From: Corynebacterium pacaense
GTDB lineage: Bacteria; Actinomycetota; Actinomycetes; Mycobacteriales; Mycobacteriaceae
Assembly (NCBI RefSeq): GCF_900169525.1
Contig: NZ_LT821240.1
Span: 321,684-385,683, forward strand
Direction: 5' to 3'
DNA length: 64,000 bases
Shown here: one piece after another, positions 17,737 to 26,715 of the stretch
How positions within the stretch are numbered: the first letter of the stretch is position 1
Layout: each line of letters begins with the position of its first letter
The notes under the pieces: generated by a model
Database searches by the model: none
What the model was told of the DNA's origin: nothing
The model's input: the letters and a program-made list of their open reading frames with translations, nothing else
Translations under genes and position numbers: made by a program

Positions 17737-19410
17737 CTATCTGTTGAGGGCGGCGCGAATGAGGCCCTCGAACAGGGGATGTGCCCTGGTGGGACGGGAT
17801 TTGTACTCGGGGTGCGCCTGGGTGGCGATCAGGAAGGGGTGCACCTCCCTGGGGTACTCAACGAACTCGATCAGCTCACCGTCTGGCGAGGTACCGGAGA
17901 ACACCAGCCCCGATCCCTCCTCAATCTGGCCACGGTAGGCGTTGTTCACCTCATAGCGGTGCCGGTGCCGCTCGGAGACCTGCGTCGTTCCATAGAGCTC
18001 GGCGACCAGGGTGCCCTCCTTCAATCGTGCGGGATAGGCACCCAGACGCATCGTGCCACCGAGATCCGCCCTGCCCGAGACGGCCTCACGCTGCTCCGCC
18101 ATCGTTGCGATCACCGGCTGTTCGGTCTCCGGATCGAATTCGGTCGAGGATGCCTTGTCCAGACCCGCGCGCCTGGCCGCCTCGATGACCGTGCACTGCA
18201 GTCCGAGGCACAGTCCGAGCAGCGGGACCCCGTTGACCCTGGCGTAGGTGATGGCACCGATCTTTCCCTCGATGCCGCGGATCCCGAAACCGCCGGGCAC
18301 CACGATGGCATCGAGGTTGCCCAGCGCCTTCTTCGCGCCCTCGGGGGTTTCGCAGTCGTCGGAGGTGATCCATTCGATGTTGGCTTTGACATTGTTGGCG
18401 AATCCGCCGGCGCGCACTGCCTCCACGACGGAGAGATACGCATCGGGAAGGTCGATGTACTTTCCGACGACCCCCACGGTGACCTCACCGGCAGGGTGAT
18501 GGACGCGGTCCAGCAGGCCACCCCACACCGTCCAGTCGACATCGCGGAAGGGCAGGCCGAGCCTGCGGATGAGGAAGGTGTCGAGATGCTCGCGGTAGAG
18601 GGTCTGGGGAATGTTGTAGATCGAGCTGGAATCCGCGCAGGAGACAACACCCTCCTCCTCGACATCGCACATCAGGGCGATCTTGCGCTTGAGTCCCTCC
18701 GGCACCTCGCGGTCGCACCGCAGGACGATCGCATCGGGGACGATACCGATCGATCGCAGCTCGGTGACCGAATGCTGGGTCGGCTTTGTCTTGAGCTCAC
18801 CGGAGGTGGCGAGATAGGGAACCAGTGAACAGTGGATGAAGAAGATGTTCTCCCGTCCGACCTCATGGCGGACCTGGCGCGCTGCCTCGAGGAAGGGCTG
18901 GGACTCGATATCGCCGACGGTGCCACCGATCTCCGAGATCACCACATCGGGCTGATCGCCGTTGTCGTCCGGCTCCCCCATGGCAAGGATGCGTGCCTTG
19001 ATCTCATCGGTGATATGGGGAATGACCTGAACCGTCTTGCCAAGGTATTCGCCCTTGCGCTCCTTGGCGATCACCGTCGAGTAGACTTTGCCGGTGGTCA
19101 CGTTGGCGTTGGCGTTGAGGTTCCGGTCCAGGAAGCGCTCGTAGTGTCCCAGATCCAGGTCCGTCTCCGCCCCGTCCTCGGTGACAAAGACCTCGCCGTG
19201 TTCAAAGGGGTTCATCGTGCCGGGATCTACATTGAGATAGGGATCGAGTTTCTGCATGGTCACGGACAACCCGCGGGCAATGAGCAGCTGACCCAGGCTG
19301 GCCGCCGTCAGCCCCTTCCCCAGGGAGGAGACGACACCACCGGTGACAAAGACATGTTTGGTCTGCTTGCCCGACTGGGCACTGGAATTTCGGGATGTTG
19401 ACACTGGCAT
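17737..19410 (-). CDS. pyrG: CTP synthase
   Basis: Converts UTP, ATP and glutamine to CTP. The 557-residue protein has an N-terminal amidoligase domain ([22 protein letters not shown], about 19-40, with the P-loop; [19 protein letters not shown]) and a C-terminal class I glutamine amidotransferase with the nucleophile in GLCLGLQ. The catalytic His and Glu are in QAHPEYKSR. Length and motifs are normal. ATG 19410 follows GGAAGG. A leader with a strong hairpin precedes it, listed separately. Confidence 0.98.
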   Translation of the reverse strand: MPVSTSRNSSAQSGKQTKHVFVTGGVVSSLGKGLTAASLGQLLIARGLSVTMQKLDPYLNVDPGTMNPFEHGEVFVTEDGAETDLDLGHYERFLDRNLNANANVTTGKVYSTVIAKERKGEYLGKTVQVIPHITDEIKARILAMGEPDDNGDQPDVVISEIGGTVGDIESQPFLEAARQVRHEVGRENIFFIHCSLVPYLATSGELKTKPTQHSVTELRSIGIVPDAIVLRCDREVPEGLKRKIALMCDVEEEGVVSCADSSSIYNIPQTLYREHLDTFLIRRLGLPFRDVDWTVWGGLLDRVHHPAGEVTVGVVGKYIDLPDAYLSVVEAVRAGGFANNVKANIEWITSDDCETPEGAKKALGNLDAIVVPGGFGIRGIEGKIGAITYARVNGVPLLGLCLGLQCTVIEAARRAGLDKASSTEFDPETEQPVIATMAEQREAVSGRADLGGTMRLGAYPARLKEGTLVAELYGTTQVSERHRHRYEVNNAYRGQIEEGSGLVFSGTSPDGELIEFVEYPREVHPFLIATQAHPEYKSRPTRAHPLFEGLIRAALNR

Positions 19411-19560
19411 GGGCCTTCCATTCTTCGGTTGCTGTGCTGCTCGAGAGTGTCTGACGCCGATTGTGACATCCCCCTGCGGAAAGCACCCAGAAAATGGAAA
19501 ATCCGCAGGGAGGAGTTTCTGCGCTTCTCAAACCTACGGAATTCCAGCATAACACAGCAT
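19411..19560 (-). promoter_or_regulatory. pyrG promoter and leader
   Basis: On the minus strand a TATGCT hexamer (about 19552-19557) is a plausible -10 for pyrG, giving a leader of about 135 nt. A perfect 9-bp stem lies in the leader: CCCTGCGGA (19472-19480) pairs with TCCGCAGGG (19502-19510) across a 21-base loop. No T-tract follows the stem, so it is not a classical terminator. It could affect mRNA stability or pyrimidine control. Confidence 0.45.
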
Positions 19561-19641
19561 TCATTTGCCCCTATATCAGCAGGTCACTGGCTCTTTACCG
19601 GCAGTTTTACCTGTTAGAGGACAGATACTGGCGATGAGCCC

Positions 19642-20598
19642 CTACCCCGCTGTGGGACCGTTCAGTGCGGGACTGGCCGCCTCCGCCGAGGCGGCGGCGC
19701 CGTAGGCGCCCGACTGGCCCGACAACTCCTCCCTGACGGCGAGCACGGTGGCGATCTTGCCCCAGGTGCGGTCCAGGGAGTCAACGGTGGACACCTTGGC
19801 CGCCGCATCAGGATTGGCCCGGATCCGTCCGATCACACCCGTGTCCGCCGCTGTCCGAATCCGGCCGGCGACCACGACGCCGTCCCCACGGGAATCCAGT
19901 GCCCTGGCAAACAATGACTGGGATTCAGCCGCGAAACCGGAATCGCCGGATCCGTCGCTGTCACCGGTGATCAGAACGATCACCTGTCCCGGGAGTATGG
20001 TGCCGTCCTCGTAGCTGATGAAACCACTGTCCCGCAGCGCCCCCAGCAGTAGGCCCCGCTCGGGGGTGCTGGCGATGGGTTCACCGCTCTCCGGATTGAG
20101 CATCAGCGCCGAACCCAGCGCCTCACCGGCGTGGGTACCCGGGTCCAGCTGCGTCTCCGACAGCTGCGCTCCGGCGGGAAGCGTGTTGGCGACGATGGAC
20201 TTCAGTTGATCCGCACCGTCCTGGGAAAAGAAGGAATCCTCGAGGTGGATTCTTCCAGCGTCAACCGCACCGGCGGAACGGAGCAGCCAGGCCACATCAT
20301 CGATGTCCGACTGCTCAGCATCGGAGGTGTACATGACCAGCACCGGGCGTTCGGTGAGCGTTCCGGCCACCGCATCATCGGCGATGGAATCGATGACACT
20401 GTCGGCCTGCTGGGCCTGGACCGCGTTGATCTCCGCCTCCTGCCTGGCACGATCCAGCTCCGCGGTGGAGGCCGCGGTCTGGTTGGGTGCATCCGGCAGA
20501 TTAGGCGCGAGGACGTAGGTGCCGAAGGCGACGCCGACTGCCGCACCGAAGGCGATGCCGGCAACGGTGAAACCGGCCCTGCCGTTAGATCTAGCCAT
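19642..20598 (-). CDS. steB: SteB/MctB-family membrane-anchored protein
   Basis: A 318-residue protein with one N-terminal transmembrane helix (about 8-30, GFTVAGIAFGAAVGVAFGTY), then a predicted coiled coil (about 42-75, rich in Glu, Ala and Gln) and an extracytoplasmic domain. It belongs to the family of M. tuberculosis Rv1698 (MctB, named for copper transport). In C. glutamicum the equivalent gene is steB, part of the RipC-FtsEX cell-separation pathway with SteA (from memory). No copper motif (Cys/His cluster) is visible here; the protein contains no cysteine. That favours the cell-separation role. It follows steA by 28 bp. Confidence 0.85.
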   Translation of the reverse strand: MARSNGRAGFTVAGIAFGAAVGVAFGTYVLAPNLPDAPNQTAASTAELDRARQEAEINAVQAQQADSVIDSIADDAVAGTLTERPVLVMYTSDAEQSDIDDVAWLLRSAGAVDAGRIHLEDSFFSQDGADQLKSIVANTLPAGAQLSETQLDPGTHAGEALGSALMLNPESGEPIASTPERGLLLGALRDSGFISYEDGTILPGQVIVLITGDSDGSGDSGFAAESQSLFARALDSRGDGVVVAGRIRTAADTGVIGRIRANPDAAAKVSTVDSLDRTWGKIATVLAVREELSGQSGAYGAAASAEAASPALNGPTAG

Positions 20599-20626
20599 CT
20601 TAGTCTGTTGTCCCTTCGTGGTGGAT

Positions 20627-21811
20627 CTAGGAGAACCAACCCTGGACGCTCAGCGCGAAGCTGTTCCAGGTGTCGATGAGGTTGTCGGTGAAGGAGCCGT
20701 CCCCCGCCGTACCGGCTATGACAATGACCACGGCCACGGCCACGAGGACACCCAGCAGAGCCCACAGCCAGGCCAGCGAACCCGAGCTGCGCACGGTGTA
20801 AAGCTCGGCGATGGCCGAACCGTCCACCAGCTTCGCGCCCACTTTGGTCCGGGTCAGGAGCGCGGCGGGACCCGCGGAGGGATCACCGTCAAAGACCCGA
20901 TCGAGATCCAACGGTGCCCCGACATTCACCACGAGCTGGGCGTTGTGGTAACTGGCCAGCAACAGTGCCAGATCAGTTGCGGAGCTCACGGCCGCGGGAA
21001 AGGTCATTGCCCCGATGCCAAGATCCTGGATTCGTTCCAGGCCGTCGGCGTGTCCATCCGGATCCGCGGGAAGGATCACCTTGGCCCCCGACCGCAGCGC
21101 ATCCGAACCGATGCCGGTGGGATTGCCCACGATCAGGGCGGGCTTGTAGCCGAGCTCGACCAGTGTGTCCGCCGCGGCATCGACACCGATGAGGACCGGA
21201 TCGTACTCCCGGATGAAGTTGCGTAGCTCCTTGATCTGGGTGCGGTGCCGCGGACCGGGGCTAATCACCAGCACCTTGTTGCCCTCGATGTCGGTGCCCG
21301 CATCGGGGATCCCGAGGCCGTCAATGAGCAGCGGCGCCTCGGAATGGATGAACTGGATGGTGTTGCCGAAGTAGGCCTCCATGTGATCGACCAGCGACTG
21401 CTGGGCCTCGGTAAAGGTGTGCTCGGCTGCCGTCCTGGTCACCGGGGTGCCAGAGGCGATCAGGCGTTCGCCATAGAACAGCTGCCCGTCCTCGGTCAGA
21501 CGGCCCTTCTTGCCCTCCTTGAGGGAATCCCAGATCTCCGCGCCGATGCCCTCGACGAGGACGATATCGGCGTCGAGAAGCATCTGGGGACCGAAGTTCG
21601 GTATGGAACCGGTGGTGAACCGTGCCACGTTGATCACGGCAGCCGGCCGGGCCGCGAGGAGCCGCTGAGCGAAGGCCCTGCTCAGATCCGGTGCATCGAT
21701 GATCGCCAGGTCGCCGGAGGAAAGACGCTTCAGGCCCCTGCCCTGCGGGGTGCATTGGCGGGTGGCGCCCTGCAGGCCCGGCAGATCGGCGTTGCGGTTG
21801 AACAGACTCAT
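20627..21811 (-). CDS. steA: SteA cell-separation protein (thiamin pyrophosphokinase-like fold)
   Basis: A 394-residue protein. The central part (about 150-330) resembles a thiamin pyrophosphokinase catalytic fold (LVISPGPRHRTQIKEL, PVLIGVDAAADTLVELGYKPALIVG). A C-terminal transmembrane helix follows (SLAWLWALLGVLVAVAVVIV, about 345-370). It is the partner of SteB in corynebacterial cell separation, equivalent to M. tuberculosis Rv1697. The start at ATG 21811 overlaps the recN stop as ATGA; an alternative ATG lies at 21820. Neither start has a good ribosome site, consistent with coupling to recN. Confidence 0.85.
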   Translation of the reverse strand: MSLFNRNADLPGLQGATRQCTPQGRGLKRLSSGDLAIIDAPDLSRAFAQRLLAARPAAVINVARFTTGSIPNFGPQMLLDADIVLVEGIGAEIWDSLKEGKKGRLTEDGQLFYGERLIASGTPVTRTAAEHTFTEAQQSLVDHMEAYFGNTIQFIHSEAPLLIDGLGIPDAGTDIEGNKVLVISPGPRHRTQIKELRNFIREYDPVLIGVDAAADTLVELGYKPALIVGNPTGIGSDALRSGAKVILPADPDGHADGLERIQDLGIGAMTFPAAVSSATDLALLLASYHNAQLVVNVGAPLDLDRVFDGDPSAGPAALLTRTKVGAKLVDGSAIAELYTVRSSGSLAWLWALLGVLVAVAVVIVIAGTAGDGSFTDNLIDTWNSFALSVQGWFS

Positions 21812-23628
21812 GCCTGCCATTGTGGGGCGGAAGTCTCAACCATTGGTGGAGGCGCGCGAAAAAAAATTCCCGCGCCCTCCCCCGCCCCCAGTTCCCGCCG
21901 TTCGCGCTGTGCGCGTTCGAGGAGCTCCGTGGCGTGCGCACGACCCGTCTCCGTGTCATCGAGTCCGGCGAGCATCCGCGAGAGCTCCTCCACCCGACGC
22001 TCATGGCTCAGGGACTCCACGCCCGAACTCACCGAGGCCTCTCCGACGTCCTTGGCAACATGGAGGTGGGTATCGGCGTAGGCGGCGACCTGCGGAAGGT
22101 GGGTGACCACGATCACCTGGTTGTCATTGGCCAGTCGGGCGAGCCGGCGCCCGATCTCCACGGCCGCACGCCCACCCACCCCGGCATCGACCTCGTCGAA
22201 AACGAGTGTGGTCCCGGTGGTCCCGGCAGCGAGGATCACCTCTAGCGCCAGCATCACCCGTGAGAGCTCACCGCCGGATGCGGAGGAGGCGAGGGGGCGT
22301 GCGGCGGCGCTGGCGTTCGGCGCCAGCTGGAACTCCACCTGATCGGCGCCACCCGCACCGGGTGCGACGGTGGACATCAGCACCTCGAAGCGGGCCTTCG
22401 GCATGGCAAGGCCCTGTAACTCGGCGGTCACGGTCTGGCCCAGTCTGCGGGCGGCTCTGGTCCGGGCCGCGGAGAGCTTCCGGGCCGCGGACATCATCGC
22501 CCCGGAGGATTCCGCGACCCTGGTTCGAAGCGCATCGATCGCCTCGGAGGAGATGTCGATGCCCTCCAGGCGCACCTGCGCCTTGGCCCGCCACTCGAGG
22601 ACACCGTTGATATCGGCCGCGTACTTCCGGGTGAGCAGTTTCAGCTGCTGCTGCCGGGAGAGCATCTGATCCAGCGCCCGGGGGTCGGAGGGCAGATCGG
22701 AGAGGAAGGCACCCAGTTCCATGGAGACCTCACCGAGCCGCGAGGTGATCTCACGCAGCTGCGCTGCCAGCTCGATGAGCTTCGGATCCTCACTGGTACT
22801 CAGCGAGGCCTCGGCGTGGCCGAGCTGGTCGGAGGCCGCCTCCTGCTGATCATCGAATCCACCGGCCCCACCCATGTCCTCGCTCAGCGCCCCGGCCCCG
22901 TCTATCGCCGACAGTGCCGTGGCCGCCTGGTCCCGGAGGGTGTCCACATCCTGCAGGCGACGGATCTGGGCGAGCAGCTCGGTGTCCTCGTCGACCTCGG
23001 GGGCGACCTGATCGATCTCATTGATCGCGAACTGCAGGCGATCGACCTCCTGGGCTAATTCCCTGCGGCCACCGAGGCGCTGCTTGAGGTCCTTCTCCAG
23101 CTCCCTCCAGGAGCGGTACCTCTCGCCGTAGCTGCGCCGCAGACCGGCAATGGCGGGATCAAAGCGGTCCAGGGCCTGGAGCTGCCGCTCCGGAGAGAGC
23201 AGGCGGAGCTGATCGTTTTGCCCGTGGATGGTCAGGAGCTCATCGGTGAACTCGGAGAGCGTTGCGGCGGGAACCGAACGCCCGCCCAGATGGGCCTTGG
23301 AACGGCCGGTGGCACTGACGGTGCGAATCGCCAGGAAATCGCCGTTCTCGTCGGCCTCTCCCCCGGCGTTGTGCACGATTGCGGTCGCGCGTTCGACGAT
23401 GTCCCCCGGGATCCCCTCGGTAATGAACCGTCCCTCCACCGCCGCCCGTTCCGATCCGTTCCGGACGCGTGAGGCATCCGCCCGACCCCCGCACAGCAGT
23501 CTGAGACCCGTGACAACCATGGTCTTTCCGGCGCCGGTCTCACCTGTGAGCACCGTCAGGCCCGAACTGAATTCGGCCGAGGCGGCCGGGATCACTCCGA
23601 GATTTTCTATCGCGATGTCTGCGAGCAT
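21808..23628 (-). CDS. recN: DNA repair ATPase RecN
   Basis: SMC-like protein acting early in double-strand break repair. The 606-residue protein has a Walker A TGETGAGKTMVV (about 29-40), two coiled-coil arms around a hinge (about 155-385), the signature ASGGELSRVMLALEV and Walker B TLVFDEVDAGVGG. The C-terminal end VVTHLPQVAAYADTHLHV is also conserved. Start ATG 23628. No LexA box (GAAC-N4-GTTC or relatives) is obvious in the 88 bp upstream; GAACACCCGTACT is only a partial match. Confidence 0.96.
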   Translation of the reverse strand: MLADIAIENLGVIPAASAEFSSGLTVLTGETGAGKTMVVTGLRLLCGGRADASRVRNGSERAAVEGRFITEGIPGDIVERATAIVHNAGGEADENGDFLAIRTVSATGRSKAHLGGRSVPAATLSEFTDELLTIHGQNDQLRLLSPERQLQALDRFDPAIAGLRRSYGERYRSWRELEKDLKQRLGGRRELAQEVDRLQFAINEIDQVAPEVDEDTELLAQIRRLQDVDTLRDQAATALSAIDGAGALSEDMGGAGGFDDQQEAASDQLGHAEASLSTSEDPKLIELAAQLREITSRLGEVSMELGAFLSDLPSDPRALDQMLSRQQQLKLLTRKYAADINGVLEWRAKAQVRLEGIDISSEAIDALRTRVAESSGAMMSAARKLSAARTRAARRLGQTVTAELQGLAMPKARFEVLMSTVAPGAGGADQVEFQLAPNASAAARPLASSASGGELSRVMLALEVILAAGTTGTTLVFDEVDAGVGGRAAVEIGRRLARLANDNQVIVVTHLPQVAAYADTHLHVAKDVGEASVSSGVESLSHERRVEELSRMLAGLDDTETGRAHATELLERAQRERRELGAGEGAGIFFRAPPPMVETSAPQWQA

Positions 23629-23716
23629 GGGACCACTCTACATCACGGGTACGGCTTTCATACGAACACCCGTACTAAACAACGCGTTCCGGGGCGGGTG
23701 TTCCGCGGTGTCCGAC

Positions 23717-24727
23717 CTACCGGGTCGGGCCGCCGTCGAAGTCCCGGGTCTCACGGTCAACCGCGGTCAGCGGTGGCTGCTCCGCGGGCTCCTCGAGGGG
23801 CTCCTTCGGGGTCGGACCCCGCCAACCCACCACCGGCAGCCGCAGTTTGGTCACGAGGCGGTCCGTGAAAGGTGAGGAATCCAGTCGGACCCACCGCACC
23901 GGGCGGGCACCGCGGACCACCTCGACGCGCGAACCCGGTGGCACGGGGATCGGCCGGAAACCGTCCATGACCGCCAGAGCGGGAGAGGTGTCGGAATTGG
24001 ATTCCACGGCGACGGTGGATCTCGGTGAGACGACCAGCGGTTTGGTGAACAGAGCATGGGCGTTGTTCGGAACCACCAGGATCGCATCGAGTTCCGGCCA
24101 CAGCACCGGGCCCCCTGCGGAGAAGGCGTAGGCCGTGGAGCCCGTGGGGGTGGAGATCAGGACCCCGTCGCAGCCGAAGGAGGCGACGGGTCGCGCATCG
24201 ACCTCGAGGGTGGCGTCGAGGACGCCGCGCCGGTTGAGGTTCTCCACGCTCACCTCATTGAGCGCCCAGCCGGTGCCTATCGTCTCGAGGCCGGAGTCGC
24301 GGACGACGACATCGACGGTCATGCGGTCCTCGACCCGGTAGTCGCGGTCGATCACCCGTCGGATGGCCTCCTCCAGGGAATCATGCTCCCATTCCGCGAG
24401 GAACCCGACGTGGCCGAGGTTGATGCCCAGCACCGGAAGATCGACGGCGTGCGCGAGATCCGCCGCACGGAGGAAGGTTCCGTCGCCGCCGAGCACGAGG
24501 ACGAGTTCCGCTCCGATGGCCGCCTCGCGGGAGTGCAGGACATGCTCGAATGTGCCGAGCACGGGATGGTTGCTCAGCGGATCATCATCCTGACCGACCA
24601 GGACCCGAACCGTGATCCCGGCGGCCTCGAGCTGATGGGCGGCCAGTGCCGCAGATTCAATGTTTGATTTGCGGCCGGTGTGCGGCACCAGCAGAACGAC
24701 GCGTTCCCCGGCTGGAGATGAGGTCAT
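23717..24727 (-). CDS. nadK: NAD kinase
   Basis: Phosphorylates NAD+ to NADP+. The 336-residue protein carries the GGDGT motif (LVLGGDGTFLRAAD, about 92-105), the NE/D motif in ALNEVSVENLN and the GDGVLISTPTGSTAYAFSAGGPV segment. The C-terminal tail is Pro/Glu/Arg-rich and extends beyond the usual fold. ATG 24727 is chosen because it overlaps the tlyA stop as ATGA; the longer reading frame to 24817 lies inside tlyA and has no family-like sequence. recN follows 88 bp downstream. Confidence 0.94.
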   Translation of the reverse strand: MTSSPAGERVVLLVPHTGRKSNIESAALAAHQLEAAGITVRVLVGQDDDPLSNHPVLGTFEHVLHSREAAIGAELVLVLGGDGTFLRAADLAHAVDLPVLGINLGHVGFLAEWEHDSLEEAIRRVIDRDYRVEDRMTVDVVVRDSGLETIGTGWALNEVSVENLNRRGVLDATLEVDARPVASFGCDGVLISTPTGSTAYAFSAGGPVLWPELDAILVVPNNAHALFTKPLVVSPRSTVAVESNSDTSPALAVMDGFRPIPVPPGSRVEVVRGARPVRWVRLDSSPFTDRLVTKLRLPVVGWRGPTPKEPLEEPAEQPPLTAVDRETRDFDGGPTR

Positions 24728-25548
24728 GGGTGTGGTCCTTCCTCCACTGCTGTGGCGATCATCTGATCCAGGTGATCCGGGTTCGGCATGGAGGCGCCGC
24801 CGTCCTTGATCAGCCACAGAAAGTATTCTACGTTGCCCGATGGCCCGGGCAGCGGTGAGGCCACCACCTGGCGCAGGCTCAGTCCGAGTGACGCGGCGAA
24901 TTCCGCAACCTCACGGGTGACCTCGGCCCGCAGGGCCGCCGAGCGCACCACGCCGCCGGTGCCGAGGCGGTCCTTGCCCACCTCGAACTGCGGTTTGACC
25001 ATGGGGACCAGGGAAGCGCCGTCGACAAGCACCCGTGCGATCGCGGGAAGGGTCAGTCGCAGGGAGATGAAGGAGAGATCGCCGACCATCATGTCGCAGG
25101 GCCCTCCGGTATCCTCCAGGGTCAGGTAGCGGATATTGGTCCGGTCGACCACCCGCACGCGTTCGTCGTTCTGCAGGCGCCAGATGAGCTGACCGTAACC
25201 GACATCGACCGCAACCACCTCCGCGGCACCGCGACGCAGCAGCACGTCGGTGAAGCCACCCGTCGACGCCCCGGCGTCGAGCACCCGGCGGCCCGCCACC
25301 GAGAGACCGTGGGGTTCGAAGGCCTCGAGCGCCCCGATCAGTTTGTGCGCGCCCCTGGACGCCCAGTCCTCGAGACCGGACTCCTCGACACGAATGGAGA
25401 CCTCGGGCTCGACCACCGTCGCCGGTTTCAGTGCGAGCATGCCGCCGACAAACACCCGGCGACCGCGGATGAGCTCCACCGCCTGCTCACGGGACCGTGC
25501 GATCCTCCTGCGCACCAGCTCAGCGTCGAGTCTTCTTCGTGCCACCAT
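24724..25548 (-). CDS. tlyA: TlyA 2'-O-methyltransferase (16S/23S rRNA)
   Basis: TlyA proteins methylate C1409 of 16S and C1920 of 23S rRNA, which makes mycobacterial ribosomes sensitive to capreomycin. The 274-residue protein has an N-terminal S4 domain (RRRLDAELVRRRIARSREQA) and an FtsJ-type SAM domain with VLDAGASTGGFTDVLLRRGA (about 89-108) and VGDLSFISLRL. The catalytic Lys is in VPMVKPQFEVGK. ATG 25548 has AAGGA 9 bases upstream; GTG 25551 and GTG 25542 are alternatives. It follows the small gene at 25563 by 14 bp. Confidence 0.94.
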   Translation of the reverse strand: MVARRRLDAELVRRRIARSREQAVELIRGRRVFVGGMLALKPATVVEPEVSIRVEESGLEDWASRGAHKLIGALEAFEPHGLSVAGRRVLDAGASTGGFTDVLLRRGAAEVVAVDVGYGQLIWRLQNDERVRVVDRTNIRYLTLEDTGGPCDMMVGDLSFISLRLTLPAIARVLVDGASLVPMVKPQFEVGKDRLGTGGVVRSAALRAEVTREVAEFAASLGLSLRQVVASPLPGPSGNVEYFLWLIKDGGASMPNPDHLDQMIATAVEEGPHP

Positions 25549-25562
25549 CACATACGTTCCTT

Positions 25563-25727
25563 CTACTGCAGTGCGTCATTGAGGATGCGGTAGGCCGCCT
25601 CTAGATTCTCGGCCTCGTCGCGCAGGCTGTCCGCGGACCGCGCGAGGACCTCGTTGACCCGCCGCTCGACGTCCTCTGCCGAGACGGTCGGGGCGCCCGG
25701 GTCCCGGGGAGTGGGGGCTACCACCAT
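25563..25727 (-). CDS. Small conserved protein, 54 residues
   Basis: A short gene between the HAD phosphatase and tlyA. It reads MVVAPTPRDPGAPTVSAEDV and then ERRVNEVLARSADSLRDEAE, ending AAYRILNDALQ. The second half is a clear amphipathic helix, acidic overall, with no transmembrane segment. The ATG at 25725-25727 overlaps the end of the HAD gene in another frame, and AGGTG lies about 10 bases upstream. M. tuberculosis has a small gene (Rv1693) at exactly this place, so it is probably a conserved actinobacterial gene. Function unknown; a tlyA-linked or helix-mediated binding role is only a guess. Confidence 0.75.
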   Translation of the reverse strand: MVVAPTPRDPGAPTVSAEDVERRVNEVLARSADSLRDEAENLEAAYRILNDALQ

Positions 25728-26704
25728 TGATCGAGCACCTGCTTTGCGACGTCCGAAACGGCCCGGACGCCGCTGACCACCGAACCGGGGCTCCAGGAGA
25801 TCTCCACCGCCGTCCGCAGTGCCTGGACGGGCGTGGAGTCCGGCCGACCCCCCTCGATGATCAGGGTGTCCCCGTGCAGCCGCGCGGTGAACCCGCCCTG
25901 TGCGCCGGGGCGCAGCACGGCCGCACTGTCATTGAGCGAGGACAGGGAATCGGCGATGAAAGTCGGACGCTGTTCCGGGACCGCATAGACCAGGTCATGG
26001 TGACCGCTGACCCCGGTGAGAACCTGCAGGGTGTCCATCCCGGCGGAATTCCCTCCCGCGATGTCGGTATCCAGACGGTCCCCCACGGCTAGCGGCTTCC
26101 TGGCCCCGAGGAGTTTCGCCGCCTGGTGGAACATCGCGGGGCCCGGCTTACCCGCCGACTTCGGGGTCACTCCGGTGGCGCTGACCACGGCCGCGACCAT
26201 GGAACCGTTGCCCACCAGCAGGCCACGCTCCATGGGAAGGGTGGTGTCAAGGTTGGAGACGAAGTACCGGGCTCCGCGTTGAATCGCCAGCGCGGCCTCG
26301 CTCAGCTGCCGCCAACCGGTCTCCGGATTGTGCCCCTGCAGCACCGCGACCGGCTCGTCATCGGCGGAATCCACGACGATGAAACCGGCGGCGGTGGCGA
26401 GATCCCGGAACGCGCGGGTACCCAGGATGTACACCCTGGAACCCGGGTCTATCTCGGCGGCGGCCAGCGTGACTGCCGCCTGTGCGGAGGTCATGACATC
26501 GGTGGGGGTCACACCACTGAGGCCGATGCCGCGCAGCTGGTCCGCGACGACCTCCGGGGCACGGGAGGCGTTGTTGGTGACATAGAGCGCCGGCAGGCCG
26601 CTGGAGGTGATCGCCTCCACTGCGCCGGGAATGGCATCACCTCCCCGATAGACGGTGCCGTCAAGATCGAAGAGGAGGCTGTCATAATCCGTGATGAGGC
26701 TCAT
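25718..26704 (-). CDS. HAD-IIA phosphatase (glycerol-3-phosphate phosphatase-like)
   Basis: A 328-residue hydrolase. Motif I is FDLDGTVYRG (nucleophile Asp, about 12-17), motif II is YVTNNASR, motif III includes KSAGKPGP, and motif IV is VGDRLDTDIAGG. The C2-type cap between motifs II and III fits NagD/PGP relatives. The M. tuberculosis homologue in the same position, Rv1692, is a glycerol-3-phosphate phosphatase (from memory), making that the best guess for the substrate. The last about 70 residues after the core are unusual for NagD and end in QWW. The next gene starts inside its 3' end. Confidence 0.9.
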   Translation of the reverse strand: MSLITDYDSLLFDLDGTVYRGGDAIPGAVEAITSSGLPALYVTNNASRAPEVVADQLRGIGLSGVTPTDVMTSAQAAVTLAAAEIDPGSRVYILGTRAFRDLATAAGFIVVDSADDEPVAVLQGHNPETGWRQLSEAALAIQRGARYFVSNLDTTLPMERGLLVGNGSMVAAVVSATGVTPKSAGKPGPAMFHQAAKLLGARKPLAVGDRLDTDIAGGNSAGMDTLQVLTGVSGHHDLVYAVPEQRPTFIADSLSSLNDSAAVLRPGAQGGFTARLHGDTLIIEGGRPDSTPVQALRTAVEISWSPGSVVSGVRAVSDVAKQVLDQWW

Positions 26705-26715
26705 GTAGCTTGAGT

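Noticed and set aside
23629..23716. LexA box upstream of recN
   Set aside because: The best match lacks the second half-site.
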